64,000 nucleotides of DNA from the NCBI GenBank assembly GCA_037443945.1, contig JBBINH010000016.1, forward strand, positions 1 through 64,000, in the 5' to 3' direction. How positions within the stretch are numbered: the first letter of the stretch is position 1; every line of letters starts with the position of its first letter. The stretch is from SSF26 sp037443945 (lineage in GTDB: Bacteria > Chloroflexota > Anaerolineae > J102). Below are positions 25,846 to 34,567 of this stretch, in pieces. Position numbers and translations under genes: made by a program. The notes under the pieces were generated by a model, which saw nothing but the letters and a program-made list of their open reading frames with translations, made no database searches and was not told the origin of the DNA.

Positions 25846-27570
25846 ATGAACGATAAACTGGCTGCCTATCGTCGGGCCGACGGTCCTCTTCCGGCCACCC
25901 ATCGCCTCTGGCCGCTTTATGGCGCCGGTATGGAAAACCTGGGGGTTAACGACCAACCCATCGAAGTGCCGTTGCCTCATTGCGGTCCTGATGAGTTGCT
26001 TGTCCGTCACGATGCCACGGGCCTGTGTTTTTCCGATATCAAGGTCATCCGGCTGGGTGAAAAACACCCCCGCATTTACCGCAACATGCGCGCAAACCCG
26101 ATCGTGCTCGGTCACGAAATCGCCCTGACCGTGGTCGGTGTGGGCGCCCATTTGCGCGACCAATACCGGGTTGGCGACCGTTTTACCATCCAGGCCGATA
26201 TCGTCGTCAACGGCGTGGGTTATGCCTATGGCTACGAGATTCAAGGTGGGTTGTCCCAGTACAACGTCATCGACCAACGCATTCTCAACGGCGACCACGG
26301 CAACTACCTGATTCCGGTCAAACCGACCACCGGCTACGCCGAAGCGGCCCTGACCGAACCCTGGGCCTGCGTTACCGCTGCCTATGAGCTCACATACCGC
26401 ACCGGGTTGCGGCCCGGCGGCGTGACCTGGATCATCGGCACCCATGCCGATCCCGGCCAGGAATACACCCTCAGCGCCGGTTTCGATGCGGCCTCGCATC
26501 CGCGTTGTGTGTTGTTGACAGATGTGCCCCCCGACCTGGAGGCCTGGCTGCGGGCCGGAGCCCGTTCTCTAGGGGTCGAGGTGATAGAAGTCGATGATAT
26601 CCGCCATCCGCCCGTCACTCCCATCGATGATATCGTCCTTTTGGGCGCCACGCCGGAGCTGATCGAAATCGTCAGCCCGCACTTGGCCGATTTCGGCATC
26701 GTTGTCCTGGTCATGGCCGGGGCAGCGGAGCCTTTGGCGCGGCCGGTCCAGGTGGATATCGGCCGTGTGCATTACAATCGGTGGCTGTATGTGGGCACGC
26801 GCAGTCCTGACATAGCCCGCGCCTACAGCGATATCCCCGTCCGCTCTGCTCTGAAGCCGGGGGGACGGGCCTGGTTTGTCGGCGCTGGCGGACCGATAGG
26901 CCGGATGCATGTCCAGCGCGCCATCCAGAAACCCAACGGACCTGCCGTCATCGTCTGCACCGATGTCAGTCCCCTGCGGTTGCACGACCTATGGGATTCC
27001 TATGCCGCCGAAGCTCGGGCGAAGGGTATCGAGTTGATCTGCCTAAATCCCCTGGAACGAGATAGCTATGCCGCGGGTATGGCCCCCTTCCGGCAGAGCG
27101 GTTTTGACGACATCATCGTCCTGGCACCGGTGCCGGCGGTGATTGCCGAGGCAAGCGCCTGGCTGGCCTTGCGCGGGGTCATGAACGTCTTCGCCGGCGT
27201 GGCGCGGGGGACGATGGCCACCCTCGACCTGAACGATACCTACCGCAAAGACGTTCGCGTGATCGGCCATTCGGCCTCTTCCATTGAAGACCTGCGGTTG
27301 ATGCTCCAGGAGACCGAAAGCGGCGAACTTTCGCCCAATCGTTCGGTCGCCGCCATCGGCTCGCTCAGTGCCGCCAAAGACGGTCTGCGCGCCGTACAGG
27401 AGGCCGCCTTCCCCGGCAAAGTGATCATCTGGCCGCAGATTCGGGATTTTCCCCTCACGGCTCTCCCCGACCTGCGGGACAAATTGCCGACGGTCTATGC
27501 CCGCTTGAAGCACGGCAAGGAGTGGACTCGCGAAGCGGAGGAGGAGTTTTTGCACCTGCTGCTCCCGTAA
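25846..27570 (+). CDS. Large MDR (zinc alcohol dehydrogenase-like) oxidoreductase
   Basis: A 574-residue medium-chain dehydrogenase-like protein, much longer than the usual 350. The catalytic-domain metal residues C61 (GLCFSDIK) and H90-E91 (VLGHEIAL) are present, but the four-Cys structural zinc loop is absent. After residue 190 there are two Rossmann-like segments, about 190-300 (WIIGTHADPG, DDIVLLGATPE) and about 335-470 (GGRAWFVGAGGPIGRMH, DDIIVLAPVP), so the nucleotide-binding half looks duplicated. It is reminiscent of sorbose-1-phosphate-reductase-like enzymes, but the substrate is unknown. CGGGAGG lies 8 nt before the ATG. Confidence 0.65.
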   Translation: MNDKLAAYRRADGPLPATHRLWPLYGAGMENLGVNDQPIEVPLPHCGPDELLVRHDATGLCFSDIKVIRLGEKHPRIYRNMRANPIVLGHEIALTVVGVGAHLRDQYRVGDRFTIQADIVVNGVGYAYGYEIQGGLSQYNVIDQRILNGDHGNYLIPVKPTTGYAEAALTEPWACVTAAYELTYRTGLRPGGVTWIIGTHADPGQEYTLSAGFDAASHPRCVLLTDVPPDLEAWLRAGARSLGVEVIEVDDIRHPPVTPIDDIVLLGATPELIEIVSPHLADFGIVVLVMAGAAEPLARPVQVDIGRVHYNRWLYVGTRSPDIARAYSDIPVRSALKPGGRAWFVGAGGPIGRMHVQRAIQKPNGPAVIVCTDVSPLRLHDLWDSYAAEARAKGIELICLNPLERDSYAAGMAPFRQSGFDDIIVLAPVPAVIAEASAWLALRGVMNVFAGVARGTMATLDLNDTYRKDVRVIGHSASSIEDLRLMLQETESGELSPNRSVAAIGSLSAAKDGLRAVQEAAFPGKVIIWPQIRDFPLTALPDLRDKLPTVYARLKHGKEWTREAEEEFLHLLLP

Positions 27571-27665
27571 TCCGGACGATCGCTGACGTCGTGTGCGTCA
27601 CGGATCGACCTGCCTAACCCTACGCCGGAAGCATTGCCATATGGGACAACGCTACACCCATGCCC

Positions 27666-28655
27666 CTACGGCATCGGCCGACGGCGGGTGGCGAAATCGA
27701 GCAACACGGCCAGGACGAACACCATGCCCTTGACCACCTGCTGATAGTAAGAGGGAATTTCCAGCAGGTTCATGCCGTTGCTCAGCACGCCGATGAGCAG
27801 GGCACCGAGCAGGGTACCGCCGATGCCGCCGATACCGCCGAACAGGCTGGCACCACCCAACACAACGGCGGCGATGGCGTCCAGTTCCAGACCGATGCCG
27901 GCGTTCGGTTGCGCCGACCACAGCCGTGCAGCCAGTAAAATGCCGCCCAGAGTGGCCATAAACCCGCTCAGCATATAAACGCTCAACTTGATGATCCCCG
28001 GCCGCACTCCGGCCAGACGCACCGTCTCTTCACCGCCCCCGCCGATGGCGCGCACATACAGACCAAAGCGCGTCTGGGTGAGCAACAAAGTCGCCAATAC
28101 GGCCACCACGGCCATAATCCACACCGGCATGGGAATACCGAGAACCTCACCGGTGCCCCAAAAAATGAAATCGGCCCCCAATCCGGCGATAGGCCGACCC
28201 TGGGTGTAGACCAGGGTCAATCCGCGCCCAATGGCCATCATCGCCAGGGTAACCACGAAAGGCGGGATATTGCCCTTGACCACAAGTAAACCGCTGATCG
28301 CTCCCAAGCCAACACCGACAAGCAAGGTCAGCAAGATGGCAGGATAGGTGCCCAGACCTGCCTTGACCGCCAAACCTGCCGCCAGCGCGCCACCCAAGGC
28401 CACCAACGAGCCCACCGACAGGTCGATCCCGGCCGTCAGGATGACGTAAGTCTGGCCGATGGCAACGATGCTCAAAATCGAGGCCTGCAGCACCACCGTG
28501 ATCACATTGGCCGGGGTCAGAAAGGTGGGATTGAGCAGAGCAATGCCGGCGCTCAATCCCAGCAAAATGAGGACGGGGATGAAACGACGCCTACCCTCGG
28601 TCCCCGGAGCAGGACGTAGCCATCGCCGGAGACGCGAACGTCCGTCACCTGTCAT
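27666..28655 (-). CDS. Ribose-type ABC permease (second copy)
   Basis: A 329-residue permease of the RbsC/AraH group (about ten helices) with the family motifs LTAGIDLSVGSLVALGG, VVKGNIPPFVVTLAMM and YTQGRPIAG. The ATG at 28655 overlaps the rbsA stop (ATGA), so it is translationally coupled. It is the last gene of the minus-strand ribose operon. A second, similar permease is encoded at 32200-33147, giving two permeases for one ATPase. The pair could form a heteromeric channel or represent two specificities. Confidence 0.88.
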   Translation of the reverse strand: MTGDGRSRLRRWLRPAPGTEGRRRFIPVLILLGLSAGIALLNPTFLTPANVITVVLQASILSIVAIGQTYVILTAGIDLSVGSLVALGGALAAGLAVKAGLGTYPAILLTLLVGVGLGAISGLLVVKGNIPPFVVTLAMMAIGRGLTLVYTQGRPIAGLGADFIFWGTGEVLGIPMPVWIMAVVAVLATLLLTQTRFGLYVRAIGGGGEETVRLAGVRPGIIKLSVYMLSGFMATLGGILLAARLWSAQPNAGIGLELDAIAAVVLGGASLFGGIGGIGGTLLGALLIGVLSNGMNLLEIPSYYQQVVKGMVFVLAVLLDFATRRRPMP

Positions 28656-30157
28656 GACCGTGTGCCTCCTGTGGCCAGGGTCATAATGGCATCCTGGATG
28701 GCCTCGGCCCGGTCGAATTCGCCTACCAACCGGCCCCCACGCATGACCAAAATACGGTCGCACACCCCTAGAAGCTCCGGCAACTCCGAAGAAATCATGA
28801 GAATCCCCACCCCACGGGCGGCCAATGCGCTCATCAACGCATAAATCTCCACTTTGGCGCCCACATCCACCCCACGAGTCGGTTCATCAAGGAGCAACAC
28901 TTTGGGATTGAGCGTGAGCCAGCGGGCAATGACCACCTTCTGCTGATTGCCACCGCTGAGATGGCGCAGGCGCTGTGCCAGGCTGGGGGTGCGAATGCGC
29001 AACTCCTCCACATATTGCCGCGCCCTTTCATCCTGGCGGCGGCGGTCAATCCAACCCAGACGGCTGAGGTCGCGCAGCCGCGTGATGGTGATGTTTTGGC
29101 GCACGGCCATACCCAAAAAGAGCGCCTGGGCCTTGCGGTCTTCGGGCACCAGACCGATGCCCAGACGAATGGCCTCCTGCGGCGAGGTGATGCGCACCCG
29201 ACGGCCTTCCAGCCAGATCGTCCCGCGCTCTACCGGATCCACCCCGAACAGCGCGCGGACCACATGGGTACGACCGGCGCCAACCAGGCCGGCCAGACCC
29301 AGAATCTCGCCCCGATGCAATTCGAAGCTGACATCCTGCAAATCGGTCTTGCGACGTAACCCCTCCACCTTCAGGACCACCTCCGGCTGCGGCTGCGAAG
29401 TCTTGGGATACAGCTCGCCCAACGTGCGGCCCACCATCCAGTGGATGATCTGGGCTTCGTCCACCGCCTGCACCGGCGCCGTCCCGACATGGCAGCCATC
29501 GCGCAGCACCGTAACGCGGTCGGCCAGAGCGAAGACCTCGGCGATGCGATGCGAAATGTAGATCAACCCAACGCCTTCACGGCGCAACTGACGGATAAAC
29601 CCGAACAGCGTCTCCACCTCCCGTTCGCTCAGAGCCGAGGTCGGCTCGTCCATGGCGATGATGTCGGCATGAAGGGACAACGCCCTGGCCACTTCCACCA
29701 TCTGTCGTTGGGCAATGGACAGCTCGGCCACCGGCGTTGTCGGCCGCAGATCGAGGCCCAAACGCGCCAGCAGCTCCTCGGCCTGGCGGTTGAGCGCCGC
29801 CCAATCCACCGTGCCGGGTAGACGCCCGCGCGGTTCGCGGCCCAGATAGATGTTCTGGGCTACGGTCAGGTGGGGGATAAGCGTCAATTCCTGATGGATA
29901 ATGGCAATGCCCAGCTCAATGGCCCGTCGTGGATCGGTGATTTCGACCGGCCGCCCACGCAACAGGATGGTCCCGGCATCCTTGGGCACGGCGCCGGTCA
30001 GGATGTTCATCAACGTGGATTTACCGGCGCCGTTTTCGCCCACCAGGGCGTGGATCTCACCCGCATACAAGGTGAACGAAACATCGCTGAGCGCCTGCAC
30101 ACCGGGGAACGCCTTGGCGATCCCACGCATTTCCAACAGGGGGGTGTCTTCGGGCAC
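28652..30157 (-). CDS. rbsA: Ribose ABC importer ATPase, two-domain
   Basis: About 501 residues with two ABC modules, as in RbsA. The first has GENGAGKST, LSIAQRQMVEVARAL and MDEPTSALS. The second has a degenerate Walker A (GLVGAGRTH), as is normal in this family, then LSGGNQQKVVIARWL and LDEPTRGVD. I prefer the GTG at 30157 (VPEDTPLLEMRG), because it aligns with the usual RbsA start and length; an in-frame ATG at 30232 is the alternative. It lies downstream of the binding-protein gene behind a strong hairpin and is coupled to the downstream permease. Confidence 0.9.
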   Translation of the reverse strand: MPEDTPLLEMRGIAKAFPGVQALSDVSFTLYAGEIHALVGENGAGKSTLMNILTGAVPKDAGTILLRGRPVEITDPRRAIELGIAIIHQELTLIPHLTVAQNIYLGREPRGRLPGTVDWAALNRQAEELLARLGLDLRPTTPVAELSIAQRQMVEVARALSLHADIIAMDEPTSALSEREVETLFGFIRQLRREGVGLIYISHRIAEVFALADRVTVLRDGCHVGTAPVQAVDEAQIIHWMVGRTLGELYPKTSQPQPEVVLKVEGLRRKTDLQDVSFELHRGEILGLAGLVGAGRTHVVRALFGVDPVERGTIWLEGRRVRITSPQEAIRLGIGLVPEDRKAQALFLGMAVRQNITITRLRDLSRLGWIDRRRQDERARQYVEELRIRTPSLAQRLRHLSGGNQQKVVIARWLTLNPKVLLLDEPTRGVDVGAKVEIYALMSALAARGVGILMISSELPELLGVCDRILVMRGGRLVGEFDRAEAIQDAIMTLATGGTRS

Positions 30158-30280
30158 GGTAATCTCAGAAAACCGGGGGAGAACCTTCCGAGCACATCCC
30201 TGCCGGACCGCTAACCGGGGCCGGCCGGTCATGAGCCGAACCGAAGATCGGCAGAGCAGAAGGCATGGCGGGAAGGGGAG

Positions 30281-30317
30281 AAGGCCGGGGTAGGTAGAGC
30301 GGGCCTACCCCGGCCTT
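30281..30317 (-). promoter_or_regulatory. Strong hairpin between rbsB and rbsA
   Basis: AAGGCCGGGGTAGG (30281-30294) pairs perfectly with CCTACCCCGGCCTT (30304-30317): 14 bp with a 9-nt loop, right after the binding-protein stop. With no U-run it is more likely a 3'-end stabiliser that raises binding-protein mRNA over the downstream genes, as known for many ABC operons, or a partial terminator. Confidence 0.55.
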
Positions 30318-30326
30318 GCGGTTCGC

Positions 30327-32123
30327 TTACTTCGTCACCAGGCTCAGGGGCACGCCGATGAAGGGTTCAACCTTCTCGCCTTTGAGGTGCTTGACGGCCA
30401 TGACCACACCCAACCGACCCATCTCCGCCGGCTGCTGCGCCACCGTCGCCGCCAGTTTGCCCTCCTCGACCGCCTTCACGGCATCGTCAATCGCATCAAA
30501 ACCCACAAAGACGATGCCCGTGCGCTTGGCCGCCTCGGCCGCCTGAATGGCGCCCAACACCATCTCGTCGTTGTGGGCGAAAACCCCGGCTATCTCAGGC
30601 TGGGCCTGCAGAATGTTCTCGAACACCTGCAAACCCTTCGCCCGATTGAAATCCGCCGTCTGCTGGGCCACAATCGTCGCTCCCGGACAATTCGCCTTCA
30701 TCCACTCGTTGAAACCCTGTCCCCGGTCACGCGCCGCCGAGGTCCCGGCTATCCCCTGCAGCTCCACCACGTTGCCCTTCCCACCAATCGCCTGGCACAG
30801 AAACTCCGCCGCCATCCGTCCACCGGCCACGTTGTCCGAGGCAATATGCGACACAATCTCACCACCCGAAGCCCCTCGGTCGATGGTGAACACGGGAATC
30901 CCTGCCGCATTCGCCTTCTGGATGGAGGGCACAATGGCATCGGCATCCGTGGGGTTGATCAACAAGGCGCTGACCTTCTTGTTGATCAGGTCCTCGATGG
31001 AAGCGGCCTGCTTCGCCGGGTCATCCTGCGCATCCACGACGATGAGCTTGACGCCCTGCGCCGCTGCCTCCTTCTCCGCACCCTCCTTGAGCGTGACGAA
31101 GAACGGGTTGTTCAACGTCGAAAGGGCCAGCCCAAGGGTGATCTCACCGGCCGGCGCTGCCGCAGGCTTGGCCGTCACCAGGTTCAGGGGCACGCCGATG
31201 AAGGGTTCGACCTTCTCGCCTTTGAGGTGCTTGACGGCCGTGACCACACCCAACCGACCCATCTCCGCCGGCTGCTGCGCCACCGTCGCCGCCAGTTTGC
31301 CCTCCTCGACCGCCTTCACGGCATCGTCAATCGCATCAAAACCCACAAAGACGATGCCCGTGCGCTTGGCCGCCTCGGCCGCCTGAATGGCGCCCAACAC
31401 CATCTCGTCGTTGTGGGCGAAAACCCCGGCTATCTCAGGCTGGGCCTGCAGAATGTTCTCGAACACCTGCAAACCCTTCGCCCGATTGAAATCCGCCGTC
31501 TGCTGGGCCACAATCGTCGCTCCCGGACAATTCGCCTTCATCCACTCGTTGAAACCCTGTCCCCGGTCACGCGCCGCCGAGGTCCCGGCTATCCCCTGCA
31601 GCTCCACCACGTTGCCCTTCCCACCAATCGCCTGGCACAGAAACTCCGCCGCCATCCGTCCACCGGCCACGTTGTCCGAGGCAATATGCGACACAATCTC
31701 ACCACCCGAAGCCCCTCGGTCGATGGTGAACACGGGAATCCCTGCCGCATTCGCCTTCTGGATGGAGGGCACAATGGCATCGGCATCCGTGGGGTTGATC
31801 AACAAGGCGCTGACCTTCTTGTTGATCAGGTCCTCGATGGAAGCGGCCTGCTTCGCCGGGTCATCCTGCGCATCCACGACGATGAGCTTGACGCCTTGCG
31901 CCGCTGCCTCCTTCTCCGCACCCTCCTTGAGCGTGACGAAGAACGGGTTGTTCAACGTCGAAAGGGCCAGCCCAAGGGTGATCTCACCGGCCGGCGGTTG
32001 GGCGGCCGGTGGCTGGGTAGGCTCTGCCGTGGGTGCCGGAGGCGGGGTGGCCGGCGCACAAGACGCCAGCAGCAAGCTAAGGGTCAGTACCGCCCCTAGT
32101 ATCGTTAACAAGTTGCGTTTCAT
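30327..32123 (-). CDS. rbsB: Ribose-binding lipoprotein with two tandem, near-identical ligand-binding domains
   Basis: A 598-residue precursor. Its lipoprotein signal is MKRNLLTILGA...LLASC with lipobox Cys at residue 22, then a Pro-Thr linker. It then carries two copies of a periplasmic-binding-protein type 1 domain, each about 270 residues and starting GEITLGLALSTLNNPFF. The copies are joined by a short Ala-Pro linker (TAKPAAAPAGE). Each copy has the sugar-family segments LIVVDAQDDPAKQ, INPTDADAIVP, FTIDRGASGGEI and FAHNDEMVLGA. Normal family members have one domain of about 300 residues. The ATG at 32123 has AGGAGG upstream. The copies differ at four bases only. Confidence 0.9.
   Translation of the reverse strand: MKRNLLTILGAVLTLSLLLASCAPATPPPAPTAEPTQPPAAQPPAGEITLGLALSTLNNPFFVTLKEGAEKEAAAQGVKLIVVDAQDDPAKQAASIEDLINKKVSALLINPTDADAIVPSIQKANAAGIPVFTIDRGASGGEIVSHIASDNVAGGRMAAEFLCQAIGGKGNVVELQGIAGTSAARDRGQGFNEWMKANCPGATIVAQQTADFNRAKGLQVFENILQAQPEIAGVFAHNDEMVLGAIQAAEAAKRTGIVFVGFDAIDDAVKAVEEGKLAATVAQQPAEMGRLGVVTAVKHLKGEKVEPFIGVPLNLVTAKPAAAPAGEITLGLALSTLNNPFFVTLKEGAEKEAAAQGVKLIVVDAQDDPAKQAASIEDLINKKVSALLINPTDADAIVPSIQKANAAGIPVFTIDRGASGGEIVSHIASDNVAGGRMAAEFLCQAIGGKGNVVELQGIAGTSAARDRGQGFNEWMKANCPGATIVAQQTADFNRAKGLQVFENILQAQPEIAGVFAHNDEMVLGAIQAAEAAKRTGIVFVGFDAIDDAVKAVEEGKLAATVAQQPAEMGRLGVVMAVKHLKGEKVEPFIGVPLSLVTK
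30333..31156. repeat. Tandem repeat copy A within rbsB (C-terminal domain)
   Basis: This 824-bp segment recurs at +840 bp (31173-31996). Differences are at 30343, 30369, 30400 and 31056 only. The core 30401-31055 (655 bp) is identical. The 840-bp offset is exactly 280 codons, so the repeat stays in frame. Confidence 0.97.
31173..31996. repeat. Tandem repeat copy B within rbsB (N-terminal domain)
   Basis: Partner of the segment at 30333-31156. Two of the four base differences change a residue (Ser/Asn near PLxLVT and Met/Thr in VVxAVKH). The 16-bp spacer between copies encodes part of the Ala-Pro linker, which differs from the linker upstream of this copy. Confidence 0.97.
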
Positions 32124-32199
32124 GGGAAATCCTCCTGAAATCAACGAGAAGTGTAAACAGCAAAAGAATGAAGATTTACACAAGTAATCGTTTGTCTGA

Positions 32200-33147
32200 T
32201 TAGCGAATAGCACGATGAAGCAGCAAAGCTGCGGCAATCACCACACCTTTGACAACGCCTTCCCACAGAGGGGAGACGTTGAGGAGGTTGAGGCCGTTAT
32301 TGAGGACCTGGATGATAAGCACGCCGAGCAGAGTGCCGAAGAGACCGCCTTCACCGCCGGCAAAGCTGGTGCCGCCGACCACGACGGCAGCGATGGCATC
32401 GAATTCAAAGCCCAGGCCGGCCGTCGGTTGCGCCGAATTGAGTCGTGCCACCAAAATCAGACCGGCCAGAGCCGCAAGAAACCCCGAGATGACGTACACG
32501 AGAACCGTGACGTGACGAGTAGGCAAACCCGCCAGCCGTGCGGCCACGGGATTGTCGCCTAGCGCATACACCCATTCGCCGAAAACGGTACGGTTGAGAA
32601 CAACATAGCCCAGGCCGAACACGATGGCAAAAACGAGGATGGGCATGGGAATGGGGCCGAGAAAACCGGCTCCCAGGAACGTGAAACGGTCGGGAAGTCC
32701 CGTGATCGGCCGTCCCTGAGTGTAGGTCAGGGCCAATCCACGGGCCACGGTCATCATGCCCAGGGTAACGACAAACGGCGGTATGCCGGCCCGGGCAATG
32801 ATAAAGCCGTTGATCAGCCCCAGAAGCGTGCCCACCCCTAAACCGGCCAGCACGCCCACCGGGACCGGCCATCCTGCCTGCATCAGGCCGGCCGCCACCA
32901 CCGTTGCCAACGCCAACACCGAACCAACAGAAAGGTCGATCCCGGCCGTAAGGATCACATAGGTCATGCCCACGGCGATGATGCCGTTGATCGTGGCCTG
33001 GCGCAGGACGTTGAGCAGGTTCGAAACGGTCAAAAAGCGGTCGGAAAGCAACGTCAAAGCCAGGCAGAGCAGCAAAAACGACAGCACCAGCCCGTAGCGG
33101 CGTAGGGCTTCGCGGGTCCGCAGGCGCTCGGACACGGCCACGTCCAT
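32200..33147 (-). CDS. rbsC: Ribose-type ABC permease (first copy)
   Basis: A 315-residue permease with about ten helices and RbsC motifs: LTAGIDLSVGSVLALAT, IARAGIPPFVVTLGMM, YTQGRPITG and NSAQPTAGLGFEFDAIAAV. Its ATG overlaps the stop of rbsD (TGATG). It lies directly upstream of the tandem binding-protein gene, the normal RbsC context. It is similar to, but clearly different from, the permease at 27666-28655. Confidence 0.92.
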   Translation of the reverse strand: MDVAVSERLRTREALRRYGLVLSFLLLCLALTLLSDRFLTVSNLLNVLRQATINGIIAVGMTYVILTAGIDLSVGSVLALATVVAAGLMQAGWPVPVGVLAGLGVGTLLGLINGFIIARAGIPPFVVTLGMMTVARGLALTYTQGRPITGLPDRFTFLGAGFLGPIPMPILVFAIVFGLGYVVLNRTVFGEWVYALGDNPVAARLAGLPTRHVTVLVYVISGFLAALAGLILVARLNSAQPTAGLGFEFDAIAAVVVGGTSFAGGEGGLFGTLLGVLIIQVLNNGLNLLNVSPLWEGVVKGVVIAAALLLHRAIR

Positions 33148-33542
33148 CAGAACACGACTCCGGCGATGAGGATGACATTCGCATAGGGCGTGAACTCACC
33201 CGTGCGAACCACCGCCCTGGCCTGAGCCGTCAGGGCCTTGAACTGTTCATGAGGTACGGCACGCAAGGGCACAGACGGCAACAAAAGCGCCAATTCGGAT
33301 CGCAGCTTCGGACTGCGTTCTGCCATTTCGGTGGCGACCACGGCCTCTTCGACGGCCAACTCCTCCAGCACGGCCTCCACCACATCGAGAAACCGAGGGA
33401 GCCGGGGACGGACGGCCAGGTCGATACGACGCACACCGGCCGGAATAGGTAAACCGGCATCGGCAATGACGAGACTATCCCGGTGACCCATGCCGGCGAT
33501 GACTTCGGAAAGGGGAACGTTGAGGAGACCGAGTTTCTTCAT
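33147..33542 (-). CDS. rbsD: D-ribose pyranase
   Basis: A 131-residue protein that interconverts the pyranose and furanose forms of ribose so that ribokinase can act. Family segments are LLNVPLSEVIAGMGHRDSLVIADAGLPIP, with the catalytic-type His (MGH) and Asp (ADAG), and the C-terminal EFTPYANVILIAGV. I chose the ATG at 33542 (MKKLGLL) as the standard family start. It overlaps rbsC and follows rbsK by 64 bp. Its presence makes ribose the likely substrate of the whole transport operon. Confidence 0.92.
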   Translation of the reverse strand: MKKLGLLNVPLSEVIAGMGHRDSLVIADAGLPIPAGVRRIDLAVRPRLPRFLDVVEAVLEELAVEEAVVATEMAERSPKLRSELALLLPSVPLRAVPHEQFKALTAQARAVVRTGEFTPYANVILIAGVVF

Positions 33543-33606
33543 AGGCGGGATAGGAAGGGAAAGAAAACGCCAACGATGCAGCCACCGCAAACCGGGTCAC
33601 GGTCGT

Positions 33607-34536
33607 TTACGAGCCGCCGCCACCGGCAGCCAACAGAGCCATAACGGCCTCCCGCGAAGGCAAGGAAGGCTGGGCGCCTAACACGGTGCAAGCCAGCGCC
33701 CCGGCAGCGCAGCCCCAGGTCGCCGCCTCGACCGGCGTCCGTCCCTCGCTCAGGGCCACGGCAAAGGCACCGACAAAGGCATCGCCGGCGGCGGTTGTAT
33801 CGACGACCTCGACCGGGAAACTGGATACCCTTTCCGGGCCCTTATCCGTCAGCACCAAGGCGCCCTGCTCGCCCAGGGTGAGCACCACAACACCCACGCC
33901 GCTCCGACGCAACATGGCGGCCGCCGTTTCGGCTTCTTCCGGCGTATGGACCGACAAACCCGTCAGCAAAGCCGCCTCGTGTTGATTGGGGATGAGATAA
34001 TCCACCTGCCGCATCAGGGTGGTCGGCAGGGTGCGGGCAGGCGCCGGATTGAGAATGACAGGCACACCGTGGGCATGGGCCAGGCCGATGGCCGTCTCGA
34101 CCGCCGGCAGAGGCACCTCCAATTGGAGCAGAAGCGCTGTCGCCTCGGCAATGAGCGCCTCATGGCTGCGCACGAGCTCCGGCGAAACCGTGCCGTTGGC
34201 GCCGGGGGCGATGACGATGGTGTTTTCCCCGGCCGCGCTGAGGGTGATCAAGGCCACACCGGTGGCCGCATCGCTACGGCTAACGCCGGTTGTATCCACA
34301 CCGGCAGCCTGCAGGGTGGCGATGAGGGCATCGCCAAAGGCATCGCGGCCCACACAGCCGATCATCATGACCGGTTGGCCCAGGCGGGCGATGGCCACGG
34401 CCTGGTTGGCGCCTTTGCCGCCGGGAAATGTGCCGAAATCGCTGCCGATCAGGGTCTCACCGGGCCGCGGATGTCGCGGGGCCCGGATGACCAGATCCAT
34501 GTTGAGACTGCCGAGAACGACGAGCGGGCGTGCCAT
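33607..34536 (-). CDS. rbsK: Ribokinase
   Basis: A 309-residue PfkB-family kinase phosphorylating ribose to ribose-5-phosphate. Visible are the sugar-binding NMDLVIRAPRHPRPGET, GGKGANQAVAIARLG, the NPAPAR segment and the catalytic-base region DTTAAGDAFVGAFA. The ATG at 34536 has GGAG about 12 nt upstream; longer frames upstream are rejected because they overlap rbsR. It lies between the regulator and rbsD in the ribose operon. Confidence 0.92.
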   Translation of the reverse strand: MARPLVVLGSLNMDLVIRAPRHPRPGETLIGSDFGTFPGGKGANQAVAIARLGQPVMMIGCVGRDAFGDALIATLQAAGVDTTGVSRSDAATGVALITLSAAGENTIVIAPGANGTVSPELVRSHEALIAEATALLLQLEVPLPAVETAIGLAHAHGVPVILNPAPARTLPTTLMRQVDYLIPNQHEAALLTGLSVHTPEEAETAAAMLRRSGVGVVVLTLGEQGALVLTDKGPERVSSFPVEVVDTTAAGDAFVGAFAVALSEGRTPVEAATWGCAAGALACTVLGAQPSLPSREAVMALLAAGGGGS

Positions 34537-34567
34537 CCTGATTTGCTCCGGGAGGAAGAACGCGACG

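Noticed and set aside
30387..32099. Plus-strand 570-codon open frame opposite rbsB
   Set aside because: It is a His/Arg-rich shadow of the GC-rich duplicated rbsB, itself perfectly repetitive, and has no independent coding signal.
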